Virus record (IMG/VR): IMGVR_UViG_3300031999_003745
Location: 1 to 48,843 of that record
Direction: 5' to 3' (one strand)
Length of the DNA: 48,843 nt
Source of the DNA: a virus
Positions within the stretch are counted from its first letter, which is position 1; each line of letters opens with the position of its first letter. Position numbers and translations under genes: made by a program. Under the pieces are notes generated by a model. It worked only from the letters and a program-made list of their open reading frames with translations, did not search any database and was not told the origin of the DNA. Below are positions 25,101-31,900 of the stretch, piece by piece.

Positions 25101-25236
25101 TTCCAATGGGCGTTCCACTTGTTCCGGGTGGAGCAATTTTATTTGCAATTCTTTGTTTTACAACAGGTCCAGATCTAAATAATCTTGCCAAATTTTTGTA
25201 ATAATCGTTTAAAAACTTAAATTTGTCGTCTGCCAT
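22156..25236 (-). CDS. Portal protein (T4 gp20-like) with an HNH-containing intein
   Basis: 1026 residues as encoded, about 631 after intein removal. The portal part shows SGLDIYADE, WTWIRNLCKYGDQFLLVDHH, VIEPARRVWRQLILMEDAVM, RSPERRVFYVDVGN and KIPKSYLGYEGD, the typical T4-like portal core. The C-terminal tail is Pro/Glu-rich, then basic. The intein spans residues 78-472, starting CIHGDTL and ending ISN before SEMETMAE. Portals form the head vertex for DNA passage and the neck. The gene has no in-frame CGG in over a thousand codons. A late-type motif and GGAG precede the ATG. Confidence 0.93.
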   Translation of the reverse strand: MADDKFKFLNDYYKNLARLFRSGPVVKQRIANKIAPPGTSGTPIGTAKAFLRSNTSAYASQLASYGNYSRLARYSDYCIHGDTLIWTIEHGPVKIKDLCDMYPNGERFHVYSYDHENKKIVIDKAHHPHPTKVDMTYKVSFENGGYIIANDSHKFMLRDGTYKPVKELTIGESLMPLYRGKFIKDREYVWINVLNNIGTNRNKKWQIEHRYIVESNVGRFLNESEVVHHKNFKADDNTLNNLILMTEEEHRKYHGGLAERNNKEKWENEEWREKFSKQHSKFMTENNPAYREDITFEKIDEFCRKLINEGKNINFVEVCEHFESDHRVLTRRLTEKGFSNIPCYLKSIDENWKHNGTDNRGEKNPRYNHELTFQKICNFYKKGTELEEIKKHFNVSQVPILARLKQNGFKTWNEFVKNYDNHKIISIEPYEVVQVYDLTTEIHHNFAAGAEEIWKTNHESSKIMQGFVFISNSEMETMAEISSGLDIYADETVTRDEYGDILKIHSLNNEIKETLEQLFFDVLRLDFNGWTWIRNLCKYGDQFLLVDHHPDYGIMGLFPMPVNEVEREEGYDKNDPTAYRYRWQTQGNRILENWQVIHFRILGNDVFLPYGSSVIEPARRVWRQLILMEDAVMVYRIVRSPERRVFYVDVGNVAPQDIPTYVEKVQKQLKRNLVIDTDTGQVDQRYNPLSTDEDYVIPIRGDSTGTRIETLPGGQFTGDIEDLTYIQNKLFAALKIPKSYLGYEGDITGKSTLSQEDIRFARTIRRIQQIFISELNKIATIQLFSMGFKDEDLLNFEITMANPSIIEEMQRQELWRVKFEVSSTATSQEGLVDRYFIYKKIFKLTDKEIEAIEEGKKKDAMSNQQVAQITAGEDQQPPPDQGGVPGVAPQEAPIEEPPQEAPPEEEEGTPITAGRDPNIQRAMPNELGGDGTKAKKKKMSDLINPNSAKNHVYNTKKNALGDPGDIATIRRIITSPFGEEKDYSSFEDKLFKNRITTNKRFIEELENNSTLNSSRLNKTKKTIIKG
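23821..25005 (-). mobile_element. Intein with HNH homing domain in the portal gene
   Basis: 395 residues from Cys78 (CIHGDTLIWTIEHG, block A) to Asn (GFVFISN, block G) with Ser as the +1 residue. Block B-like NDSHKFMLRDGTYKPVKEL has its His. An HNH domain, VVHHKNFKADDNTLNNLILM then TEEEHRKYHG, sits in the middle, and block F is VYDLTTEIHHNFAAG. The penultimate His of most inteins is replaced by Ser. Removing it joins RYSDY to SEMETMAEISSGLDIYADE, a continuous portal motif. It is inserted in an essential, conserved site, as is usual for inteins. Confidence 0.92.
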
Positions 25237-25250
25237 ATTAACTCCTAAAT

Positions 25251-25277
25251 AAATATTTTTATTTTATTTATTATGTT
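25251..25277 (-). promoter_or_regulatory. Late-promoter-like AT motif before the portal gene
   Basis: ACATAATAAATAAAATAAAA on the minus strand, between the terminase stop and the portal GGAG/ATG. Confidence 0.5.
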
Positions 25278-25282
25278 TAGTT

Positions 25283-26988
25283 TTATCCTTTTCTTATTCC
25301 GCCCAAAAGCCAGTCTAAATTTATAACATCACCATTGGCCATTTTCATTGACTTTTGCTGTTTATCTATTTCTTGAATTCTTGTTCTATCGTATATGTTG
25401 GACCTGTTAAAATTAAAACTATGGCTATCTTTTGTTGTGGTTTGGTTAAGTTTTATACCATCTAAAAGGGCGCTTGTTGTGGCGGTGTTTTTGTATGCAT
25501 ACAGAAAAGATTCTTCACGCACCCATATTGCGCCTGCTAAGGCCATAATTGCATCATCATTATACCCACGTAATGCTTCTGGTCTTCCGCCTTCTTTTAT
25601 TACAAATGTTTTAAATTCATCAAGTAGTCTTGGTGAACGAATAATGACATCATTCATACGTACATATTTTTCTAATTTGGCCAACATTGGCAAGCGATTT
25701 ACAGAGGTTACAGAGTACCCTGGTGCATAATCATTGCTCGTTTCGGCATAATAAGGATCAACACTATAATAATCATTTTTAAATTTTGGTTTTTTTCTCG
25801 ATGTATAATATAAATGAGGATGATTTAATTCTTGTATTTTATTGACAGTTGGTAACGACCAGCCGCTGTTATTCTCAAGGGAGATAACAGCGTTATTATA
25901 GTCTTTTGATACGTCTACTAAGAGTTCGCCTAGATGATCGGGCTTGATTTTGCCCTTATATTCGGCAACTTGTTCGAATTGTGCATCTATGCGTAAGATA
26001 TGAAATGATGAAAAATCGGTACTTTGGCCTGAACTTATATCACAATTTATTAAATAAATTGCACCCTTTATAGGTTTTTGCCAAATCCATAAATTTTTGT
26101 CAAGATATTCACGATATAATGGTTCGGATGTCGTTTGTTCAAGTCTTTGGATGGTGTCTCCATCCAAGAAGGTATCACCACTTGTATTGAAACAACATCC
26201 ATATTCCTGCGCTATTTGGCGAGATGGCATTCCAAAAGTTTCAGCTTGAAACCATGCCATGTCTCTTTCTGGATGGACCCACCACATTAATCTATCATCA
26301 AATTCTTCTAAATCGTTATAGGGATTTTTGTATTTACCAAACCTACAATTAAAATTGTTTTGTCCATTTTTTGCCTGTTCGTAACAGAAATGAAAGAAAT
26401 TACCGTGTGCCATTTGGTGTTGACGTGAGAAAAACACGACCACCGGTTGATATAACCGGCTCTAAACCAACCCAAAGTGATTCAAATTTTTCTATATGCG
26501 CTACTTCATCACAAAAAAGAAAATTTACACTTTCTGAACGTCCAACATCATCTGATGTAGTTAGGGCAGAGAATCTGCTACCATTTGACAATTCTATACT
26601 AGTTCTATTATTAACTGTTATTCTTACCAAGCCGGGACACATCCATTTGGGTGCGTATTTTATTATATTTTTAACCATGCGAAGTGTAGTTTGAGCACTC
26701 TTTTGTTTGGTTGCAAGGACCAATATATTTTGATGTCGCATAAATAATAAAAGCCACGCTATGAAACCGTGCAATTACTGTAGTCATACCCAACTGGCGA
26801 GATTTCAATGCTATATTATATCTGTGTTCGCAACAAGCTTTCAATATGTCATTTTGGTAGGGATATGTATCGAACTTAATCAATCCTCTAACAAGATGAA
26901 CGACATATCCATATTTGTTTAAGAAGTACTGTGGATTTTTTCCACATTTAATCATTTCTTCTATTGTTTCTTTTTTGGTGTTGTTCAT
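25283..26988 (-). CDS. Terminase large subunit (T4 gp17-like), two CGGT recodings
   Basis: 567 residues (T4 gp17 is 610), present as three overlapping zero-frame pieces that join by +1 recoding at 26769 and 26405. Piece 1 carries Walker A SRQLGMTT (63-70). Piece 2 carries Walker B FLFCDE (about 156-161) and the coupling motif TSTPNGT. Piece 3 carries the RNase H-fold nuclease: NCDISSG (first Asp), ISLENNSG (Glu) and GYNDDAIMAL (last Asp). Joined products read TTVIAGFIAWLLLF and STPNGTGNFFHFCYEQ. The enzyme packages DNA through the portal and cuts concatemers. The order terminase then portal is T4-like. Confidence 0.94.
26403..26405 (-). other. CGGT +1 recoding site, second in the terminase
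   Basis: GGC ACA CGG TAA stops at once. Skipping C26405 gives ACA GGT AAT TTC TTT CAT, so the motif reads TPNGTGNFF as in related terminases. Confidence 0.93.
26767..26769 (-). other. CGGT +1 recoding site, first in the terminase
   Basis: ATT GCA CGG TTT CAT runs into an unrelated end. Skipping C26769 gives GCA GGT TTC ATA GCG TGG and the rest of the ATPase domain. Confidence 0.93.
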
Positions 26989-26995
26989 AATGAAT

Positions 26996-27964
26996 TTATT
27001 TTTTTATTTTACCTTTTGAATCTATTACGCCCAATCTTTTTAATTTTTTATAATCCCACAATTCACTATTTGGATGTTCTTTATGAAACCATTCAAATTT
27101 TTTCATTCCTCTTTCGCGTTTTCTTCCTTTGGTTTCAATGTATAAGTCATAATCTGGCAGGTAAAAATCAACAAAATACATATATTTATCTTTTTCATTG
27201 TAAAATGGAATATCTTTTTCAAAATCTATTAGATCTCTATTAAAAACATACATAAGCGCTTTTTCATAACCCGCCGTCCACACAACTTCTTTTCCTGTTT
27301 TCCAGTGGATCATTATTCCTGAATTTTTCTGCGATTTTGCTTGTCTTAGCGCTATCTCTGGATTTTGAGCCGGATATTCACAGCCGTTATTCTTCAAGCA
27401 AGTCTGTTTCATTTTTTCTTGAACTTCTTTATTTTTTGCAGGGTTATCTACGCCATATATTCTCATACATGTTTGTCTACATTTCTCCTGTTGTCTCTTA
27501 GGGTGCCCTTGTTTTTGACAAATCATATTATTAGGAGTTTTAAAAAATTCTCCCAATTCTTTATCAATAAATCTGCATTTTATTTTTGTGTTTATATATG
27601 TTGATTCGTCCAAAACTACACCATCACCATAAATCTTAAATAATCTTTTTTTAAATTCTTCAATTGTTACTATATATTTATTATTTTTTTTAGATTTCTG
27701 TTGAAATTCCTCAAGTTGCATAGGATGATTTGTTCCAAATCTTTCTTGACATGTTTTTTTATATTTCTCTTGTTTTCTTTTAGGGTGTGAACATTTTTTA
27801 TTAAAAACTGCATCCGCAGTTCCTTCAAAATCTCCATATTCTTTATCATTAAATTTTGCCATTTCTCTAAGAGAAATATACGTTGATTCATACAATGTCA
27901 CAATGTCGCCCCAAGATTTCTTTAGTCTTTCCTTTCCTTCCTCAATCGTCAATTTTTTAGACAT
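26996..27964 (-). CDS. DESTY-repeat endonuclease-like protein, intact, two repeats
   Basis: 322 residues. There are two repeats (about 5-55 and 93-150) separated by a QTCQERFGTNHPMQLEEFQ linker. Further linkers (MRIYGVDNPAKNKEVQEKMK) and the nuclease domain follow: YFVDFYLPDYDLYIETKGRK, with ETK in place of EIK, then HPNSELWDYKKLKRLGV. The KG glycine is plain GGA. It lies directly upstream of the terminase gene, eight bases before its ATG, and has no visible promoter. Confidence 0.8.
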   Translation of the reverse strand: MSKKLTIEEGKERLKKSWGDIVTLYESTYISLREMAKFNDKEYGDFEGTADAVFNKKCSHPKRKQEKYKKTCQERFGTNHPMQLEEFQQKSKKNNKYIVTIEEFKKRLFKIYGDGVVLDESTYINTKIKCRFIDKELGEFFKTPNNMICQKQGHPKRQQEKCRQTCMRIYGVDNPAKNKEVQEKMKQTCLKNNGCEYPAQNPEIALRQAKSQKNSGIMIHWKTGKEVVWTAGYEKALMYVFNRDLIDFEKDIPFYNEKDKYMYFVDFYLPDYDLYIETKGRKRERGMKKFEWFHKEHPNSELWDYKKLKRLGVIDSKGKIKK

Positions 27965-27974
27965 TTTCTATTAC

Positions 27975-28457
27975 TTAATCTATTGAATATTCATAAATCG
28001 TCTTTTCGCGCAATAGAAATCTGCCCACTGGGTTGTTCATAATTGATTTTGTCCCCTGACCAAACATCCCAGAAACTTCTCCACAGGTCTTCCCAACTTT
28101 TTCATATGCGAATTGCCCATCTTTTTTGGTCAACTTGAGTGTCTTTTTCGTCACTTTCTTAAATCTTTTCTTCAGTTGATTTACCACTTCCTTAATCACA
28201 TCACTGCCCATTTGTTCCATCTTGGCCAAGTCATATGGACTAGTTACCAAATATGCATGGTACATAATTTCAATTTTATTGTCGCCAACAAGCTTTAAGG
28301 TCATGCCTTTCAACTCTTCAATCGGCATTGTCATTCCAAAAGACGTGTTCTTCTCTTGCTTTATGTCTTCCCAAATCTGATAAATAGTTGCGTAAATATC
28401 TTCTGATTGTTTATAATTTCTATCTTCAAACCCTAAAATTTCCTTTTTCTTTGGCAT
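27975..28457 (-). CDS. Conserved phage protein of unknown function upstream of terminase
   Basis: 160 residues: MPKKKEILGFEDRNYKQSED, then a beta strand region (LKLVGDNKIEIMYHAYLVTS), a basic helix (VVNQLKKRFKKVTKKTLKL) and VSGMFGQGTKSIMNNPVGRF near the end. Size and place would suit a small terminase subunit, but no coiled oligomerisation or DNA-binding motif supports that. It could equally be a virion protein. AAGGAG precedes the ATG, and an AT-rich leader with a TATAAT-like box near 28482 may hold a weak promoter. Confidence 0.6.
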   Translation of the reverse strand: MPKKKEILGFEDRNYKQSEDIYATIYQIWEDIKQEKNTSFGMTMPIEELKGMTLKLVGDNKIEIMYHAYLVTSPYDLAKMEQMGSDVIKEVVNQLKKRFKKVTKKTLKLTKKDGQFAYEKVGKTCGEVSGMFGQGTKSIMNNPVGRFLLREKTIYEYSID

Positions 28458-28546
28458 TTTATTGTCTCCTTGATACGTTATTATACTCTAATAATTATAC
28501 ATTATAATATACAAAATACTTAAATTATTAATTTTTTTTTGTTTTT

Positions 28547-28789
28547 TTAATGTCCGCCATCTTCTTTTAGTTTTTTATAATAATCTAAATCAATTAATGG
28601 TTTTTCTCTTAAATCTACATATAGTACAAAACATTCTGCACAAATTCCTAGTGATAAAAGTTTCTCATCATCTATTGAACCAGTGATTTTTTTACAATGT
28701 GGACAGAAGAATGGTTTCTTTAGTTTGTTAGATCCTTTATTCTTTTCAATTAATTTATAACTTTTTTTATTTTCTTTATTATGTTCCAC
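28547..28789 (-). CDS. Small zinc-ribbon protein
   Basis: 80 residues from a GTG start with AAGGAG seven bases before it; an ATG 18 bases further upstream lacks a ribosome site. FFCPHCKK and GICAECF form a CxxC...CxxC zinc ribbon. The rest is basic. The 5' part (EHNKENKK) is encoded by a variant of the recurrent AT motif. Function unknown; small zinc proteins are common in phage early regions. Confidence 0.62.
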   Translation of the reverse strand: MEHNKENKKSYKLIEKNKGSNKLKKPFFCPHCKKITGSIDDEKLLSLGICAECFVLYVDLREKPLIDLDYYKKLKEDGGH

Positions 28790-28988
28790 TTTTATTCTCC
28801 TTCTCATAATTCAACAAAAAATCAAATCCTTTCAACATGACTTCGGCGCTTGTCCCTCTATAATCTCCATTCTTCAATTTGCTTAAAGCAACTTCCCAGC
28901 TAATTTTCAAATTCTTTTTGCAAAATTTTTGAGCATCCTTTAATATTTCTTTATTAGTTTTTGATATGACCAATGGTATCTTTTTCAT
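28779..28988 (-). CDS. Small protein of unknown function
   Basis: 69 residues, MKKIPLVISKTNKEILKDAQ onward, mixed helical and charged, with YRGTSAEVMLKGFDFLL near the end. It overlaps the start of the next gene and the end of the previous one, so translation is probably coupled. No family recognised. Confidence 0.55.
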   Translation of the reverse strand: MKKIPLVISKTNKEILKDAQKFCKKNLKISWEVALSKLKNGDYRGTSAEVMLKGFDFLLNYEKENKSGT

Positions 28989-29400
28989 TATTTTCCTCTT
29001 TCAGTAAATAAATTGAACCACATCTTTCACATCCTCTTATATTATATTTGCCATCTTCTGTTGTTATTTCTATAATATTAACTTCTGCATTATTTGTATC
29101 TACTAATAATAACCAGTCATGACCTTTTATTAGACAAATTAATTTATTTTTTATTTTATTTATTATGTTCATTTTCGGCTCCCCACCTATACATTGATTT
29201 TCTATATCCAATAACATCTCTTCTAAATCTTTTTCTATGCCGTTTAAAAATACTTTTAATATCATTTTTCTTAAATGATCTGGCGTAATTTCTTCTTCAT
29301 GTTCAAGTAAATCTTGACTTTCTTTCCAATCTCTTTGTATGTTTTTTTCAGTTTTATATGATCCAAATTCTAAAGTTAATTTAAATCTATTCTCTTTCAT
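28954..29400 (-). CDS. Two-part protein with a C-terminal zinc ribbon, possible gene fusion
   Basis: 148 residues from the ATG at 29400, which has GGGAG seven bases upstream; another ATG at 29406 is too close to that site. The first half (KENRFKLTLEFGSYKTEKN) ends at ...GGEPK, then the second half starts with its own Met: MNIINKIKNKLICLIKGHDW ... RGCERCGSIYLL. The second half looks like a complete small zinc protein. The AT motif ACATAATAAATAAAATAAAA is translated at the join as NIINKIK, so two genes may have fused in frame. Confidence 0.58.
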   Translation of the reverse strand: MKENRFKLTLEFGSYKTEKNIQRDWKESQDLLEHEEEITPDHLRKMILKVFLNGIEKDLEEMLLDIENQCIGGEPKMNIINKIKNKLICLIKGHDWLLLVDTNNAEVNIIEITTEDGKYNIRGCERCGSIYLLKEENNEKDTIGHIKN

Positions 29401-29410
29401 TTTCATCTCC

Positions 29411-30205
29411 CTATTTAAAAGGCTGCCACAAAACATTACCACCATAAAACTTCTTGATATCCTTCCCGTCAAAAGTCGTAGCAAAAAATGGTCCAACAAA
29501 CCAGTTGTCAAAAATTAAAACATTGGCACTAACTGAGGCTAAAAGTCCATCGCCCAACCCCAAATTTGCCCCAAAAGCAATTCTCTCGTACCATTTTACA
29601 TCAAAAATACTGGGATCCACTTTCAAGTTTAATTCCACACTTTCAATGTCTGATTCTTTCGAGTCCAAATAAACTCTATAATTATCCTTCTTATCTTTGG
29701 TTAGTATTAGTGAAAATTTCAACGGACGCAACCATTTTAGTTCGATGTGAGCCTCCGCTGGGTTAGTTTTTGTATGGCCAGAGATGTTCAAATAATCAAA
29801 ATCTTGATTAAATCCCACAATAAACCTAACGCCCAACAAACATTCTCTACACTCTGCGCTCAAATCAACTGGATTTCCCGCCGCATCTTCCATTGATTCA
29901 ATTACATTTTGCAGCTCATAAATTTTATTTTTCAATTTAATAATAACATCCGTCAATGAAACAATTTCTTCGTCTCTTGTGTCAATAATTCTTTGTAATT
30001 CTTTATTTTTTGTCTTTAAATCGTCTGCTTCAATTGCCAATTTTGAATAAGCAGTTGTTGTTTCTTTTACCGTTTGTTGTAACTGTGCAATTTGATTGTT
30101 CAAATTTTCTTCCAGTTTATTTTTTGTATATCTTTCATATACATAAAAACCACCCAATACCAAAATTGCCAAACCCAATACAATTGAAAAAAGCTTATAA
30201 ACCAT
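29411..30205 (-). CDS. Membrane-anchored coiled-coil protein
   Basis: 264 residues. A hydrophobic N-terminal segment (SIVLGLAILVLGGFYVYE, about 7-24) anchors a long coiled coil (about 28-105, heptads such as LNNQIAQLQQTVKETT). A beta-rich C-terminal domain begins CRECLLGVRFIVGF and ends with amphipathic strands (ASVSANVLIFDNWFVGPFF). It could be an envelope or spanin-like protein acting in lysis, or a superinfection protein; neither is shown. It has a clean sigma70-type promoter (30234-30262), so expression is likely host-polymerase driven and early. Confidence 0.65.
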   Translation of the reverse strand: MVYKLFSIVLGLAILVLGGFYVYERYTKNKLEENLNNQIAQLQQTVKETTTAYSKLAIEADDLKTKNKELQRIIDTRDEEIVSLTDVIIKLKNKIYELQNVIESMEDAAGNPVDLSAECRECLLGVRFIVGFNQDFDYLNISGHTKTNPAEAHIELKWLRPLKFSLILTKDKKDNYRVYLDSKESDIESVELNLKVDPSIFDVKWYERIAFGANLGLGDGLLASVSANVLIFDNWFVGPFFATTFDGKDIKKFYGGNVLWQPFK

Positions 30206-30233
30206 AATATTATCTCCTTATAGGTATATTACT

Positions 30234-30262
30234 ACTATACCATAATTTTTGTTAAATGTCAA
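30234..30262 (-). promoter_or_regulatory. Sigma70-type promoter
   Basis: TTGACA (30262-30257), 17 bp, TATAGT (30239-30234) with TATGG before the -10. It drives the membrane coiled-coil gene starting at 30205. Confidence 0.8.
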
Positions 30263-30269
30263 GAGAAAA

Positions 30270-30296
30270 TATATTTTATTTTTATTTATTATGTTC
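30270..30296 (-). promoter_or_regulatory. Late-promoter-like AT motif
   Basis: GAACATAATAAATAAAAATA on the minus strand just upstream of the sigma70 promoter, so the same gene may be served by both promoter classes. Confidence 0.45.
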
Positions 30297-30309
30297 GGTT
30301 TCCTTTCAT

Positions 30310-30489
30310 TTATTCCTCCAGTTCTGATTCTTCTATAAAATATCTTTCATTGTTCATTTCATTATTAGACTTTTTAAGAAGTAAAAAACTTTGTGCTTTT
30401 TCATAATCTTTAAATGATTTTTCAATATATGTCTCAAACCATCTAACATCTACAATTATTACCTCTTTCATTACGTTATATATTTTCAT
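30310..30489 (-). CDS. Small acidic-ended protein, unknown
   Basis: 59 residues from the ATG at 30489 (AAGGAG site), MKIYNVMKEVIIVDVRWFET onward, ending EESELEE. It overlaps the previous gene by four bases. It looks like the small single-domain proteins of phage early regions; function unknown. Confidence 0.5.
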   Translation of the reverse strand: MKIYNVMKEVIIVDVRWFETYIEKSFKDYEKAQSFLLLKKSNNEMNNERYFIEESELEE

Positions 30490-30698
30490 TTTTTCTCCTT
30501 TAATTTTTGCCCACAAAATGGACAATGAGAAATTTCAACCGATTCCATTTTTCCACAATTAACATACCAAAATAATTTTGGCTGTTGACAATAATCATCC
30601 TCATAACTTTCGACCAAATCAATTTGCTCACATTTTGCTAATTTTTCACAACATACTTCTAGTTCAAATTCCTCATAATAATCTTTTTTCTTGAACAT
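30486..30698 (-). CDS. Small zinc-ribbon protein
   Basis: 70 residues. The N-terminus has VCCEKLAKCEQ, a middle Cys pair region (DDYCQQPKLFWYVNCG) and SHCPFCGQKLKEKK at the end, a typical CPxCG zinc knuckle. Probably a small DNA- or protein-binding factor. Confidence 0.58.
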   Translation of the reverse strand: MFKKKDYYEEFELEVCCEKLAKCEQIDLVESYEDDYCQQPKLFWYVNCGKMESVEISHCPFCGQKLKEKK

Positions 30699-30699
30699 T

Positions 30700-30909
30700 C
30701 TAATTCCTTTGTTTTTTACATTTCTTTTGTTTCGTCGCTTCCTCTTTTAGTAGTTCCATAACTTTATTATATTCAACTTCTAATGCTTTCATCAATAATT
30801 CATATTCTAATGGATCTCTTTTCCCGTTATATTCTCTACTCATAATTGTACTACCACTTTTTGGATGTCCTCTAAAATCAAAATCAAATACTACTTTTAC
30901 TTCTTTCAT
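30700..30909 (-). CDS. Small protein of unknown function
   Basis: 69 residues: KEVKVVFDFDFRGHPKSGST, then a helical basic end. The opening strand resembles that of the adjacent gene (VRILLDLDFDTTEY at 30930-31178), hinting at an old duplication. No known family. Confidence 0.5.
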   Translation of the reverse strand: MKEVKVVFDFDFRGHPKSGSTIMSREYNGKRDPLEYELLMKALEVEYNKVMELLKEEATKQKKCKKQRN

Positions 30910-30929
30910 TTTTTTATCCTTTTTTAAAA

Positions 30930-31178
30930 TTAATTTTTATTTTTTTTATTATGTGCGACTTGCTCAGGTTGTTTAGAATGTTCATCCATTGCTTTTAATT
31001 TGTACATTAAATCGCTCATTATACCTTCAACCTGCTCGGCAATTGCTCCAAAATCCAACAAATCATTTCTATATGGATTATCAAAATTTTGAACCTTAAA
31101 ACTATACTCAGTTGTATCAAAATCTAGGTCAAGTAATATTCTTACATTCTTCATTTTATGTTTTTTCTTTGTTGCCAT
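30930..31178 (-). CDS. Small protein of unknown function
   Basis: 82 residues: MATKKKHKMKNVRILLDLDF, a helical stretch (IAEQVEGIMSDLMYKLKAMD) and a tail HNKKNKN that is encoded by the recurrent AT motif at its 3' end (30930-30955). The ATG lies inside the recoded 3' end of the zinc gene upstream, a 23-base overlap. Confidence 0.5.
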   Translation of the reverse strand: MATKKKHKMKNVRILLDLDFDTTEYSFKVQNFDNPYRNDLLDFGAIAEQVEGIMSDLMYKLKAMDEHSKQPEQVAHNKKNKN

Positions 31179-31399
31179 TTTTTAACTCCTTTATTATTTT
31201 TTCTAATTGTTCAATTAATTTTTCTCTACATTCTTTGCACAGAGTGTAATTTTGTTTATACCCGTCCTATGTCTAATATACATTCTTTTATATAGTCAAT
31301 TGTACTGTATGAACTAAATACATCCTCTTTAACTTTGCAGAAGATGCATTTTGGACCAGTATAATGATTTTTTATATTTATTTTTTTATTTTTTATCAT
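31156..31399 (-). CDS. Small two-CxxC zinc protein, CGGG-recoded
   Basis: 80 residues. CIFCKV near residue 18 gives the first zinc pair. The zero frame stops after ILDIGRV. Skipping C31264 continues IGGYKQNYTLCKECREKLIE with a helical end, so the second CxxC pair (CKEC) appears only in the recoded product. The result is a sensible CxxC-x(32-37)-CxxC zinc module. It is the single CGGG example. The start ATG overlaps the preceding membrane gene. Confidence 0.75.
31262..31264 (-). other. CGGG +1 recoding site
   Basis: ATA GGA CGG GTA TAA stops at once. Skipping C31264 gives GGA GGG TAT AAA CAA and supplies the second CxxC pair of the zinc module. Confidence 0.8.
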
Positions 31400-31655
31400 T
31401 CGGATTTTCCTCGGTTGTTTCAGAATTCGCTGCGTCTGATTTTGTCCTTCTATATACATAACTTCCAACTGTTGTTGCCAAGAATCCGAGAACAAGTGTA
31501 TCGTCTATGTCTTTGAATGTTATTGAAAAATCACCAAATTTTATGCCATTTAAAAACGATACAATAATTGCCAACGAGGTAATAGCCACGCCCAGAATTG
31601 CAAACGTAAATGTGCCACTCGGTAGGCCGGATGAATCATTCATTAATATTTTCAT
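31386..31655 (-). CDS. Small membrane protein, holin-like
   Basis: 89 residues with two hydrophobic segments (TFTFAILGVAITSLAIIVSF, about 15-34, and LVLGFLATTVGSYVY, about 53-67) and a hydrophilic tail (RRTKSDAANSETTEE). Two-helix topology with a charged tail fits class II holins but also other small phage membrane proteins. No lysozyme gene is adjacent, so the call is tentative. Confidence 0.55.
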   Translation of the reverse strand: MKILMNDSSGLPSGTFTFAILGVAITSLAIIVSFLNGIKFGDFSITFKDIDDTLVLGFLATTVGSYVYRRTKSDAANSETTEENPNDKK

Positions 31656-31891
31656 TTATTTTCTCCTTTTTTGAAAAGTTCTTTTTTCATTTTCTCTCCG
31701 GTTTCTTTCCATGCCAAATCAAAAGCTTCTTCCGATTTCAGTTTGCTGCTACAAGTTTTAATTTGCTCAAAATCAATTTTTTCTTTTGAAGTCTCTTTAG
31801 ATTCTCCTTCATAGTTGATCATTTTGATTTTTATAATTCCCATATTACACCACAAATCGCATTCCATTTGAAAAATAAATTTATCTACCAT
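31652..31891 (-). CDS. Small acidic/basic protein of unknown function
   Basis: 79 residues, MVDKFIFQMECDLWCNMGII then a charged helical body. It overlaps the next gene by four bases (ATGA-type). No family recognised. Confidence 0.5.
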   Translation of the reverse strand: MVDKFIFQMECDLWCNMGIIKIKMINYEGESKETSKEKIDFEQIKTCSSKLKSEEAFDLAWKETGEKMKKELFKKGENK

Positions 31892-31900
31892 TTTATCTCC

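Noticed and set aside
25283-26988. Group I intron or inteins splitting the terminase
   Set aside because: The frames overlap and need only a one-base change; no inserted sequence lies between the pieces.
28470-28546. tRNA or small RNA in the AT-rich gap
   Set aside because: No cloverleaf, CCA end or stable stem is visible; only an AT-rich leader with a TATAAT-like box.
31256-31495. 79-residue open frame starting inside the upstream membrane gene
   Set aside because: Its first 30 residues are the shadow of the membrane gene. The true start is the Met at 31399, and the real end lies beyond the recoding site.
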